From DATJLY01 sp963773665 (GTDB lineage Bacteria; Pseudomonadota; Alphaproteobacteria; ATCC43930; CGMCC-115725): a DNA stretch of 64,000 nt. The stretch is from the NCBI GenBank assembly GCA_963773665.1, contig CAVZBZ010000001.1:1426001-1490000 (forward strand), given 5' to 3'. Position 1 is the first letter of the stretch; every line of letters starts with the position of its first letter. Below the pieces are notes generated by a model. It saw only the letters and a program-made list of their open reading frames with translations. It did not search any database and was not told the DNA's origin. Positions 8,592 to 20,514 of the stretch are shown in pieces. The position numbers and the translations under genes were made by a program.

Positions 8592-10863
8592 GATCGCCCG
8601 CCACAGGGTTTCGGGCGTCGCCGGCATTTCGACATGGCGCACGCCGAGCGCGTCGCAGATCGCATTGACGATCGCCGCCGTGGCGGGCGTCGTGCCGCAT
8701 TCGCCGGCGCCCTTGATGCCCAAGGGATTGCTTTCGGCAGCGGTCGGGCGCGACAGCGTCGCAAAGGACGGCAGATCGTCGGCGCGCGGCATGGCGTAGT
8801 CGAGGAACGAGCCGGTCAGAAGCTGCCCCGCCGCGTCATAGACGCAGCGCTCCAAGAGCGCCTGGCCCACGCTTTGCGCGATGCCGCCATGGACCTGGCC
8901 CTCGACGATCATCGGATTGACGACGCGCCCCACATCGTCAACCGAGACATAACGCACGAGACGGACGCTTCCGGTCTCGGGATCGATCTCGACCTCCGCC
9001 GCGGCGGCACCGGTCGGGTGGGCGTGGAGCCGCGTCGAGATTTGCGCCGTCGCGGCGAGCGGCGCCGCAGCGGCGAGCTCGAAGAGGCCGATCGCGCGAT
9101 CGGTGCCGACGACGGAAAAGCGCCCGGCTTCGTAAACGATGTCCGCGGTCGCCGCCTCGAGCGCGTGCGCCGCGAGCGTGCGGCCCTGTTCGATGATCTC
9201 GCCGCTCGCGCGCAGCAGAATGGTGCCGGCCAGCCGCATCGAGCGATCGGAGTGCGAGCCGCCGCCAACCACCGCCGCATCGCTGTCGCCCGCGAGGATC
9301 GCGACCCGATCCAGCGGGATCTGCAGCGTTGCGGCCACGACCTGGGCGAAGCTCGTCTCGTGGCCCTGGCCCGAGGCGCCGGTGCCGATGACGGCGCTGA
9401 CGCTGCCCTCGGGCAGGACACGGAGATCGGTGCGCTCGAGCGGCATGCCGGTCGGCGATTCGAGATAATTGGCGACGCCGATCCCGGCACGCAGCCCGCG
9501 CGAAGCGGCGGCCCGGCGGCGTGCGGGAAACTGCTCCCAGTCCACAAGGCCGAGCGCCGCCGCGAAATTGTCGGCGAAGGCGCCGCTGTCATAGCGGTGG
9601 CCGAGCGGCGACTGGTAGGGGAGATGCGCGATGAGATTGCGCCGGCGCAAATCCGCGCGCTCGATCCCCATCTCGCGCGCGGCAAGATCGATGAGGCGCT
9701 CGAGCACATAGCAGGATTCCGGCCGCCCGGCGCCGCGATAGACGCCGACGGGCAGCGTATTGGTGACGACCCAGCGCACGCTGACGGAGAGCGCCGGGAT
9801 GTCATAGACGCCTTCGGCCATGCGCAGCAGGTTGGCCGGCACGGCGAAGGATGCCGGATGCGAGCCGAGATTGCCGAGATAGTCGATCCTGAGAGCGAGG
9901 AAGCGGCCATCTTCGTCGAGCGCAAGCGCCGCCTCGGCGTAAAGCTCGCGCGCCTGAAAATCGCCGAGGAAGGATTCCGCGCGAGTTCGAACTCCACTTC
10001 ACCGGCCGCCCCACGCGCCGCGCCGCCCACAGCAGGAGCGGATATTCCGGATAGCACGGCGAGCGCACGCCGAAGCCGCCGCCCACATCCCCCGTCACGA
10101 CGCGGACCTTGTCCGGCGGCACGCCAAGCGCGCCGACGATGCCGTTCTTGTGGCGATGGACGCCCTGGCTCGGCGAATGAAGCGTGTAGCGGCCGGTTGG
10201 CGGATCGTAGAGTGCCACGGCCGCGCGCGGCTCGAGCGGCATGGGGCAGACGCGCTGGTTTCGCGAGGCGAGCCGCACGACGCGATGCGCCGCTTCAAAG
10301 GCGCGCTCGACCCGCGCGCGCTCGCCATTCTCGGCACGCAGGAAAAGATTGTCGCCCGCCGCCTGCCACAGCACCGGCGCATCGGCGCGAAGCGCCGCGT
10401 CGATGTCGGCGACGGCCGGCAGATGCCCGTAGCGCGGCACGACGCGCTCGGCGCCCTCCTGCGCCGCAGCCTGAGTTTCCGCCACGACGAGCGCCACCGC
10501 CTCGCCGACATGGCGCACGCGGCCGGTCGCGAGCGGCACTTGCGGCGGCAGATCGTGCGGCAGGTTGCCGGGCGTGAAAGCGGGCTTCGTCGGATCGAGG
10601 TGGTCGGCGTTGTTGGGAAAATGATTGAGCCCGCGCAGCCCGTCTGCTTCGTAGTCACGCCCGGTGAGGACCGCGAGCACGCCCGGCACGGCTTTGGCGG
10701 CAGCGGTTTCGATCGCCTCGATCCGGGCATGGGCATGCGGCGAGCGCACGAAGGCGGCATGGACCTGACCGGGGAACGAGAGATCGTCGGTGAAGCGCCC
10801 CGCGCCCGTCAGGAGACGCCGATCCTCGACCCGCCGCACCGGCTCGCCGATGAGCGAGGCCAT
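8565..10863 (-). CDS. xanthine dehydrogenase-family molybdopterin-binding large subunit (frameshifted)
   Basis: The large catalytic subunit of a molybdenum hydroxylase, about 765 residues when the frame is repaired. The N-terminal part (to about residue 290) reads IGEPVRRVEDRRLLTGAGRF, then GDVGGGFGVRS and RPVKW. The frame then breaks near 9985-9996, where one extra base (probably at 9993) destroys continuity; removing it gives KWVRTRAESFLGDFQARE and joins the second part. That part carries VYRGAGRPE, GASGQGHE and the KGAGECG stretch with the catalytic Glu near the end. It lacks the VAYRCSFR loop of CO dehydrogenases. No FAD or 2Fe-2S subunit gene is in the window. It is divergent from a second large-subunit gene 60 bp away. 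Confidence 0.8.
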
Positions 10864-10923
10864 GGTTTCCTCCCTGCCCGCTCGTTGACTTCGCGCCGGC
10901 GATGCCGATGCTAGCGCGCGGCC

Positions 10924-13334
<2,411 letters not shown>

Positions 13335-13338
<4 letters not shown>

Positions 13339-14384
13339 CGGACAAGAAAGCCGACGAGGAAGAGCTCTCCTATCCCTTCGCGGATTATCCGCCCGAGGGC
13401 GAGGCGGTCGAGGTCGCCCCCGGCATTTTGTGGCTCTCGACGCCGCTCCCCTTCGCGGGGCTGCGCCAGATCAATCTCTGGCTACTCAGCGACGGCGACG
13501 GCTGGACCATGGTCGATTGCGGCTATGGCTATGACGCGGCGCGCGACGCCATCGCCGGCACGTGGCAGGCGGCGCTCGGCGGAAAAAAGCTGACGCGGCT
13601 CATCGTCACCCATTTCCATCCCGACCATGCCGGCAATTCCGCCTGGATCGCCGAGCGCTGGGGCCTCATGCCGCTGATGACGCAGGGCGAATGGTTCGCG
13701 GCCAACCTCGCGCTCCGCGAGAGCAACGACAGCGTATCCCCGCGCGTCGTTTTCTTTCGCGGGCACGGGCTCGACGAGGAGCGCATCCGCATGTTCGAGA
13801 CGGGCGCGCACTTCTATTCGTCCGGCGTGCGTCTGCCGCAGGCATTCCTGCGCATTCGCGACGGCGACGAGATTGCGATCGGCGCCGACCGCTGGACCGT
13901 CATCACCGGCGAGGGCCATTCGCCGGAGCACGCGGCGCTTTATTGCGCGGCGCGAAAAATCCTGATCTCGGGCGACCAGATTCTGCCGACCATCACCACC
14001 AACATCAGCGTCTGGCCGAACGAGCCCGAAGCCGATCCGCTCGGCCTTTTCCTCGAGAGCGGCGAGCGTTTTCGCGCCCGCATCGATCCGGCGACGCTTG
14101 TCCTGCCGTCGCACCGGCGCCCGTTCCGCAACGTGCGCGGACGCTTGGCCCAGCTTGCCGAACATCATCGCCAGCGGCTGCAGCAGATCCTCGATGCGAC
14201 CGCCGGCGAGACGAATGCCGCCGACCTCATCGACGTGCTGTTCCAGCGCACCCTCGACGGGCACCAGATGGGCTTCGCGATGGGCGAGGCGATCGCGCAT
14301 CTGAACCATCTCGTCACGCTCGGCCGGATGGAGCGCGTGCGCGATGTGTCGGGGGCGATCCGCTACCGCAAGCGGGCGATGTAG
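13335..14384 (+). CDS. metallo-beta-lactamase-fold hydrolase
   Basis: A 349-residue hydrolase with the metal motif THFHPDHAG near residue 92, followed by GEGHSPEH and ISGDQIL that hold the later His and Asp ligands. A C-terminal helical region of about 80 residues resembles the winged-helix tail of LACTB2-like and RNase Z-like hydrolases that act on acyl-CoA or glyoxalase-type esters. I chose the GTG start at 13335: it overlaps the upstream TGA (GTGA) and has AGGAAAG in front of it. Translational coupling suggests it acts on the product of the molybdenum hydroxylase. Its last 22 bases overlap the convergent hydrolase gene. Confidence 0.85.
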
Positions 14385-15127
14385 TCGGCGCACAGCGCCA
14401 GCATCTCGTCGGAGCCGTCACGGAACGGGTCGTGGCCGCAACCGGGCAGCTTCGCAAGCTCGACCGGACCCGCGGCATGAGCAGCGATCTCGTCGATCTG
14501 GCGCATCGTGCCGTAGATGTCGTCGGCGCCCTGCACGGCGAGGATATGCCCCGCGATCGTGCGAAGCTGCGGCACGATGGTCCAGCCGCGAAAGTTTGGG
14601 TCGAGCCAATGACCTGACCAGGCGGCAAAGGTGGCGTCAGGGTCAAGGTGATGGCGCGCGAGGCGCTGGCGCAGCGCGCCATCGTCCCAGGCAGCAGCCT
14701 GAGCCTCGATCGCGCGCCATGTCACTTCCTCGTCGAAAATGTGCGGCGCGACGACGATGGCGCCGCGCGCCCGAAATCCCGCCGCGAGATGGCAAAGCGC
14801 GATCGTGCCGCCGTCGCTGTGGCCGATCAGCACGAGATCGTCGAGGCCGAGCCCGGCAAAGAGCGCCGGCAGGGTCTCGCGCGCCTCGCGCCAGAAGAAA
14901 TCGGCGCCGCGGCGCGCCTCCTCGGGATCGGACTGGCCGTGGCCGAAGCGCGAATAGACGAGCGCGCCGCACCCCGCGTGCGCGGCCAGGCGCGCCGGAA
15001 AATCGCGCCACATCGAGACGGAGCCCAAGCCTTCATGCAGGAACACGAGCGTCGGCGCGCCCGCCGGCGCCGGCGACCAAAAATATTCGAGGCGCCGGGA
15101 CCCGAGTGCCAGGAACGAAGGCGTCAC
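14363..15127 (-). CDS. alpha/beta hydrolase
   Basis: A 254-residue serine hydrolase of the alpha/beta fold. The oxyanion segment FLHEGLGSVSMWRDFP is near residue 30, the nucleophile elbow GHSDGG near 98, an Asp follows in AVQGADD near 205, and the catalytic His is in GCGHDPF near 230. The start is a GTG overlapping the stop of the upstream oxygenase gene (GTGA), giving VTPSFLALGS. HEGLG hydrolases often open rings or cleave esters and C-C bonds in aromatic breakdown, which fits the position behind an Fe(II) oxygenase-like protein. Confidence 0.85.
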   Translation of the reverse strand: MTPSFLALGSRRLEYFWSPAPAGAPTLVFLHEGLGSVSMWRDFPARLAAHAGCGALVYSRFGHGQSDPEEARRGADFFWREARETLPALFAGLGLDDLVLIGHSDGGTIALCHLAAGFRARGAIVVAPHIFDEEVTWRAIEAQAAAWDDGALRQRLARHHLDPDATFAAWSGHWLDPNFRGWTIVPQLRTIAGHILAVQGADDIYGTMRQIDEIAAHAAGPVELAKLPGCGHDPFRDGSDEMLALCADYIARLR

Positions 15128-16116
15128 TCGTAGAGCGCGTCGTAAACCTTGGGCGTGAGCTCGGCCATGTATTCGCCGAACGACAGCGCCGGATATTTGG
15201 CCGGATTGCCGGGGCCCTGGCAGGTCGGCAGGCATTCGAGCTTCACGTCCCAGCGCGTGCCGCAGAAGAACGGGATCGAATAGCGCGTGTCGCCTTCGAG
15301 ATTGATGACGCGGTGCAGCGCCGAGCGGAAGCGGTCGTTGGTCCAGCGCTGGCCCATGTCGGCGGTATTGACGAGGAAGCAGCCGTCGAGCGCCGGCGCC
15401 GCAACCCAGTCGCCCGCGCGCGTCAGAATCTCGAGGCCGGGCTTTTTCGCCTGCGCGAGGAGGGTCATGTATCCGTAATCCGAATGCGGGCTGATGCCGA
15501 ACTGGCCCTCGTTCGCGCGCTCGCGCGGCGGATAGCAGATGAGGCGGAGCGTGTTGACCGGCGGATCGAACGCCTCGTGCGACGTGAAGAAGGCCGGATC
15601 GAGCCCGAGCGCCACGGCCTGAAGCGGCAGGAGCTTGAGCGCGAGACCGGTCATCGCCTCGTGATAGTCGAGGCAGGTCTCGCGAAAGCCCGGCAGGTTC
15701 GCGGGCCAGAGATTGTCGAACACCCAGCTGTGCCCGGCGCGGCGATAGGGGTGATCCGGCCCATACTCGGCCTTCACGTAATAGGAGGCGCTGCGGTCGG
15801 GATAGGAGTGGCCCTGGTGGCGCAGGCGCTGCGTCTGGCCGCCCAAGGGGAGATAGCCCACGACCTTCCTGCCCTGCACCTTCACTTCGAGTTTCTGGTC
15901 GAGCGGCAGGGAATGGAAGCGCTCGGCTTGCGCGAAGACGCGGTCGATGAGCGACTGCGCGATGCCGTGATTGGCGATGAAGTAGAAGCCCAGCTCCTCG
16001 CTCGCCGCGCCCAAGGCCGCCGCCGTCCGCTCGAGCGCGCCCCTCTCGCCCGCGAGATAGGGGCCGAGATCGATCACCGCGATCTTGGTCTTCGCCGGGG
16101 CGTCGAGCACGGTCAT
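15124..16116 (-). CDS. isopenicillin N synthase-family 2-oxoglutarate/Fe(II) oxygenase
   Basis: A 330-residue non-haem iron oxygenase of the plant-like dioxygenase group. The iron triad is visible as HSDYG (His and Asp, near residue 216) and HRVIN (His, near 272); RYSIPFF downstream supplies the Arg-x-Ser that binds 2-oxoglutarate. The N-terminal domain has IAVIDLGPYL and GFYFIANHGI, as usual. I chose the ATG at 16116 (MTVLDAP) because an AGGAGG site lies seven bases before it, whereas the longer form beginning at 16140 has none. It heads a coupled pair with the alpha/beta hydrolase and diverges from a GMC oxidoreductase gene 67 bp away. Confidence 0.86.
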   Translation of the reverse strand: MTVLDAPAKTKIAVIDLGPYLAGERGALERTAAALGAASEELGFYFIANHGIAQSLIDRVFAQAERFHSLPLDQKLEVKVQGRKVVGYLPLGGQTQRLRHQGHSYPDRSASYYVKAEYGPDHPYRRAGHSWVFDNLWPANLPGFRETCLDYHEAMTGLALKLLPLQAVALGLDPAFFTSHEAFDPPVNTLRLICYPPRERANEGQFGISPHSDYGYMTLLAQAKKPGLEILTRAGDWVAAPALDGCFLVNTADMGQRWTNDRFRSALHRVINLEGDTRYSIPFFCGTRWDVKLECLPTCQGPGNPAKYPALSFGEYMAELTPKVYDALYE

Positions 16117-16183
16117 CCCTTGCCTCCTCCGTTCCGTCATGAGAGTAGCGTTCCGGCGCGGCGCTGCCCATAGTGAGAATGGA

Positions 16184-17812
16184 ATGGCTGGAAACGCATA
16201 CGATTACGTCATCGTCGGCGCGGGGTCGGCGGGGTGCCTGTTGGCCGACCGGCTCTCGGCCGAGGGATCGCGCGTTTTGGTGATCGAGGCGGGCGGGCCG
16301 GACCGCGATCCGCTGATCCATGTGCCGATGGGCGTCGGCAAGCTGCACCAGAAACGGCTGCACGATTGGGGCTACGACACCGAGATCGAGCCGGGGCTTG
16401 GCGACAGGTCCATCGAATCGATGCGCGGCCGGGTGGTGGGCGGCTCTTCATCCATAAACGTGATGACCCATGTGCGCGGCAATCGCGGCGATTACGACCG
16501 CTGGGCCGCGAACGGCTGCCTCGGCTGGGCCTATGACGATGTGCTTCCTTATTTCCGGCGCTACGAAAGCTGGGAAGGCGGCGCCGACAATTGGCGCGGC
16601 GCGGACGGCCCGCTGACCGTAGCGCACCTGAAGCCCGCCGATCCGTACTTCGCGGCGCTTTTGGCCGCGGCGCGCGAGGCGGGGTTTGCGTTCACGGAAG
16701 ACTATAACGGCGCGACCCAGGACGGGTTCGCGCGCGGCCAGGTGACGATCAAGAACGGACGGCGGTGGAGCGCGGCCTCCGCGTTTCTGCGCCCGGCAAT
16801 GGCGCGGGGCACTGTGACGCTGGCGCGCCGCGCGCTCGCAACGCGAATCATCCTCGATCGCGCGCGCGCAGTCGGCGTCGAATATGTTTCGGGCGGCGCG
16901 ACCTATCGCGCACTGCCCGAGCGCGAGGTGATTCTTTCGGCCGGCGTCTTCAACACGCCGCAGCTTCTGATGCTGTCGGGCATCGGCCCGGCGGATCATC
17001 TGCGCGAAGTGGGCATCGCGCCGGCGGTCGATCTCAAGGGCGTGGGCGGCAATCTCCAGGACCATCTGGCCGTGACGGTGGCCTATTTCCGGACCGCGCC
17101 GGGGCCGTTCCAGGCGCTGATGCGCGCCGACCGCGCGGCGCTTGCCGTGGCGCGGGCATATTTCTTCGGCACCGGCCCGGCGGCGACATTGCCGGGCGGC
17201 GTCACCGCGTTCCTGCGCACGCGCGCCGATCTCGCCGTGCCCGACATCCAGTTCTTCACGCGCGGCACGGCGATCGAGGCCGATCTGTGGTTCCCGTACT
17301 GGCGCCCGCCGTTCGCCGACGGGTTCAGCATCACGCCCGTGCTGCTTCATCCCGAGGCGCGCGGGCGGATTTATCTCCGCTCGGGCGATCCGCGCGAGAA
17401 GGTGCGGATCGTGCATAATTTCCTCTCGCGCGAGAACGATCTGCGCTCGCTCCGCGCCGGCATCCGCGCCGCGCGCGACGTTCTCGGCCGTGCGCCGCTG
17501 GCGACTTACCGCGCCGCCGAGAAATCGCCGGGCGAGAAGGTCACGTCGGACGCCGAGCTCGATACCTGGATCCGCCGCACGGCGCGCTCGGCGCACCATC
17601 CGTCCGGCACCGCCGCCATGGGATCGGGCGAGGATGCGGCGCTCGATCTCGATCTGCGCGTCAAGGGGATCGACAATCTCCGCGTGGTCGATGCCTCGGC
17701 GATGCCGGACCTCGTCAGCGGCAACATCAATGCCTGCGTCCTGATGATTGCCGAGAAGGCGGCCGACCTCATTCGCGGGCGGCCGAACGCTACGCCGTCT
17801 TCTCCACCGTAA
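16184..17812 (+). CDS. GMC-family FAD-dependent oxidoreductase (choline dehydrogenase-like)
   Basis: A 542-residue flavoenzyme that oxidises an alcohol to an aldehyde. The FAD-binding fold starts at once (VIVGAGSAGCLLADRLS), followed by GGSSSINVM (near residue 90), SAGVFNTPQLLMLSGIG (near 255) and the C-terminal HHPSGTAAMG that holds the active-site His pair. The substrate-binding cap differs from true choline dehydrogenase. It diverges from the Fe(II) oxygenase and is convergent, with a 23-bp overlap, to an acyl-CoA synthetase. It is a clear paralogue of the GMC gene at 30957-32591, which has the more usual HHPLGTCKMG. Confidence 0.86.
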   Translation: MAGNAYDYVIVGAGSAGCLLADRLSAEGSRVLVIEAGGPDRDPLIHVPMGVGKLHQKRLHDWGYDTEIEPGLGDRSIESMRGRVVGGSSSINVMTHVRGNRGDYDRWAANGCLGWAYDDVLPYFRRYESWEGGADNWRGADGPLTVAHLKPADPYFAALLAAAREAGFAFTEDYNGATQDGFARGQVTIKNGRRWSAASAFLRPAMARGTVTLARRALATRIILDRARAVGVEYVSGGATYRALPEREVILSAGVFNTPQLLMLSGIGPADHLREVGIAPAVDLKGVGGNLQDHLAVTVAYFRTAPGPFQALMRADRAALAVARAYFFGTGPAATLPGGVTAFLRTRADLAVPDIQFFTRGTAIEADLWFPYWRPPFADGFSITPVLLHPEARGRIYLRSGDPREKVRIVHNFLSRENDLRSLRAGIRAARDVLGRAPLATYRAAEKSPGEKVTSDAELDTWIRRTARSAHHPSGTAAMGSGEDAALDLDLRVKGIDNLRVVDASAMPDLVSGNINACVLMIAEKAADLIRGRPNATPSSPP

Positions 17813-19484
17813 GGCCAAGCTCGCGGATCGTTTCCTCGCGCATCAGGAATTTCTGCACCTTGCCGGTGACGGTCATCGGGAAGCCGTCGACGAAGCGGAT
17901 GTAGCGCGGGATCTTGTAATGCGCGATCTGGCCTTCGCAGAAGGCGCGGATCTCCTCGGGCGCGCAGGCTTCGCCCGGCTTCAGCTTGATCCAGGCGCAC
18001 AATTCCTCGCCATAGCGCGGATCGGGCACGCCCACGACCTGCGCCGCCTCGACCTTGGGATGGCGGAAGAGGTACTCCTCGATCTCGCGCGGATAGACGT
18101 TCTCGCCGCCGCGGATCACCATGTCCTTGATGCGGCCGACGATGTTGCAATAGCCGTCCGCGTCGAGCGTGGCGAGATCGCCCGTGTGCATCCAGCCGGC
18201 GCGGTCGATCGCCTCTTGCGTCTTCTCGGCGTCGTTCCAGTAGCCGAGCATCACGGAATAACCGCGCGTCAGAAGCTCGCCGGGCGCGCCGGGCGGAACG
18301 ATGCGGCCCTCGGCATCGACGATCTTCACCTCGACATGGGGCTGGATGCGGCCCACGGTCGAGACGCGGCGCTCGAGGGGATCGTCGTGCGAGGTTTGGA
18401 AACTCACCGGGCTCGTCTCGGTCATGCCGTATGCGATCGTCACCTCGCTCATGTGCATCTCGGCGATGCAGCGCTTCATCACCTCGATCGGGCACGGCGA
18501 GCCCGCCATGATGCCGGTGCGCAGCGAGCGCAACTCGAAGCGCTTGAACTCGGGATGGTTGAGCTCGGCGATGAACATGGTGGGGACGCCGTAGAGCGCG
18601 GTGCAGCGTTCCTCGGCGACCGTCTCGAGCGCGGCCAAGGGCTCGAACCCCTCGGACGGGAACACCATCGCAGCACCGTGCGTGACGCAGGCGAGGTTGC
18701 CCAGCACCATGCCGAAGCAATGGTAGAGCGGCACCGGGATGCACACCCGGTCGCGCGGGGTCAGGCGCAACGCCTCGCCGATGAAATGGCCGTTATTGAG
18801 GATGTTGTGGTGCGTCAAGGTGGCGCCCTTGGGCGCGCCGGTGGTGCCGCTCGTGAACTGGATGTTGATGGGATCGTCGAATTGCAGTTTCGCCGCGCGC
18901 TCTTCGAGCGTTGCGCGCTGGCGCGCGCCGCCCAATCCCATGACCTCGTCGAACGCGAGGAACCCCTGCTCCTCGCCCGGCCCGATGCGGATGAGCGTCT
19001 GCAGGTCCGGCAGGCGCGCCGAGCGCAGCTGCCCCACCGCGTCGCGCGCGATCTCCGGCGCCAAATTGCGCAGCATGCCGACATAGTCGCTCGACTTGAA
19101 GGCATGCGCCGTTATGAGGGCGCGGCAGCCGACCTTGTTGAGCGCGTATTCGACCTCGGTCAGGCGATAGGCCGGATTGATGTTGACGAGGATGAGCCCG
19201 GCCTTGGCGGTGGCGAATTGCGTCACCACCCATTCGGCGCTGTTGGGCGACCAGATGCCGATGCGCTCGCCGGGCGCCAGGCCCAGCGCCACGAGCCCCG
19301 CCGCAAGATCCTCGACGCGACGATGCAGCTCGGCATAGGTCCAGCGCACGCCCTGGTGGCGCACGACGAGCGCGAGCTCATCGGCCCAGCGCGCCGCCGC
19401 CGCGTCGAAGAACCGGCCGATCGTGGCGCCGATGAGCGGCTTCGGCGAGGCGCCGTGGACATAGCTTTCGCTAAGCTTTTCCAT
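17790..19484 (-). CDS. AMP-forming acyl-CoA synthetase
   Basis: A 564-residue enzyme that activates a carboxylic acid to its CoA thioester. All adenylate-forming motifs are present: TSGTTGAPKGATLTHHN (P-loop, near residue 199), YGMTETSPVSF (near 345), GWMHTGDLA (near 425), GRIKDMVIRGGENVYP (hinge, near 446) and the catalytic Lys in TGKVQKF (near 543). It resembles medium-chain and long-chain fatty acyl-CoA synthases rather than acetyl-CoA synthetase. It stands alone, divergent from a solute-binding protein gene whose ligand it might activate after uptake. Confidence 0.88.
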   Translation of the reverse strand: MEKLSESYVHGASPKPLIGATIGRFFDAAAARWADELALVVRHQGVRWTYAELHRRVEDLAAGLVALGLAPGERIGIWSPNSAEWVVTQFATAKAGLILVNINPAYRLTEVEYALNKVGCRALITAHAFKSSDYVGMLRNLAPEIARDAVGQLRSARLPDLQTLIRIGPGEEQGFLAFDEVMGLGGARQRATLEERAAKLQFDDPINIQFTSGTTGAPKGATLTHHNILNNGHFIGEALRLTPRDRVCIPVPLYHCFGMVLGNLACVTHGAAMVFPSEGFEPLAALETVAEERCTALYGVPTMFIAELNHPEFKRFELRSLRTGIMAGSPCPIEVMKRCIAEMHMSEVTIAYGMTETSPVSFQTSHDDPLERRVSTVGRIQPHVEVKIVDAEGRIVPPGAPGELLTRGYSVMLGYWNDAEKTQEAIDRAGWMHTGDLATLDADGYCNIVGRIKDMVIRGGENVYPREIEEYLFRHPKVEAAQVVGVPDPRYGEELCAWIKLKPGEACAPEEIRAFCEGQIAHYKIPRYIRFVDGFPMTVTGKVQKFLMREETIRELGLTVEKTA

Positions 19485-19544
19485 CGAATGACCCCTATGT
19501 CAGGGCGCGCGGCCGGGACGATACCACGCATCGCCGTGGCGGCT

Positions 19545-19550
19545 TATAAT
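19545..19550 (+). promoter_or_regulatory. candidate -10 element for the binding-protein/hydantoinase operon
   Basis: A perfect TATAAT lies 26 bases before the ATG at 19577, in the 92-bp gap between divergent genes. In DNA this GC-rich the match is notable. No convincing -35 box sits 17 bases upstream, so this is only a candidate. Confidence 0.35.
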
Positions 19551-19576
19551 GGCGCAAGTCCGAACTGGAGGCAGCC

Positions 19577-20507
19577 ATGAAGAAGCTTGTGCTCGAAACG
19601 ACCGCGCCGTTCCAGGGGCTGCCGGAGCTCGTGGCCTATGACGAGGGACTCTTCGCCAAGGAAGGGCTCGAGATCGAATGGGCCGACCGCGAGCAGGGCG
19701 TCGAGAAAAAGGTCCGGACCGACATCACGAGCCCGCAGGGGGTCGATCCCTTCTCGAGCCACGGCAAGCTCTTCGAGCAGGGCAAGGCCGACATGTACAA
19801 CGCCTGCGAATGGGGCAATTACTGCCGCGTCCAGGATACCCAGAAAGGCAGCCGCCAGGTCGGGCGGCGCGCCATCGTGGCATTCTCGGCGCTCGTGGTG
19901 CGGCCGGATTCGCCGGTCTATACGCCGCAGCAGCTTGCGGGCCGCCTCATCGGCGTGCCGTTCTTCTTCGGCACGCACTATATCGCGCTGCACATGCTCG
20001 AAGGCTTCGTGCCGCGCGACATGATCAAGCTGTGCAGCGCGCCCAACGGCTCGCGCTATCGCTACGACGCGATGATGAAGGGCGAGATCGAGGCCACCAC
20101 ATTGACCGAGCCGCACGTCACGCTGGCCGAGAAGCACGGCTGCCGGCTCATCTGCAGCGCCTTCTTCCACGGCACCGAGGTCGCATCGAGCCGCGTCGAT
20201 GCCGAGACCTATGCCGCCTTCGCGCGCGCGGTGCGCGAGGCGGTGCGGCGCATCAACGCCGACAAGAAGGCCTATCTCCACTACTTCATCGACTATTACA
20301 AGGCCAAGGACCCGGAGATCGCCGCGCTTTCGGTCGAACGATTTGCGCGCGAGCCGCCTCGTCGTGTGCGATCCGGCGCCCATTCCGCTCGACGAGATGC
20401 AGCGGACATATGACTGGCTCAAGGGCTGGGGCATGCTGGAGGCGACGGCCTCGCCGCTCGATCTCGTCAATTTGCAGCTGCAGCAGCAGGTGCACGCCGC
20501 CGAATAG
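19577..20507 (+). CDS. ABC-type solute-binding protein, NMT1-like, cytoplasmic form (frameshifted)
   Basis: A binding-protein-fold polypeptide of about 309 residues with no signal peptide (it begins MKKLVLETTAPFQGLPELVA), so it is either cytoplasmic or an enzyme-like member of the NMT1/THI5 superfamily. The reading frame breaks within the GCGCGCG run at 20345-20351. One extra base there separates the first 258 residues from a tail reading SRLVVCDPAPIPLDEMQR that ends at 20507 with the TAG seven bases before the hydantoinase gene. The repaired length suits the family. Placement ahead of hydantoinase A and B suggests it belongs to the same pathway. Confidence 0.72.
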
Positions 20508-20514
20508 GTCTCGC

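Noticed and set aside
8565..10863. Programmed ribosomal frameshifting as the cause of the broken frames
   Set aside because: The seven sites have different sequences, no common slippery heptamer or following structure, and lie at unrelated places in unrelated proteins.
15124..16140. Start of the Fe(II) oxygenase at 16140 (MTERRRQG)
   Set aside because: The ATG at 16116 has a well-spaced AGGAGG, which lies inside the longer version, and family members begin there.
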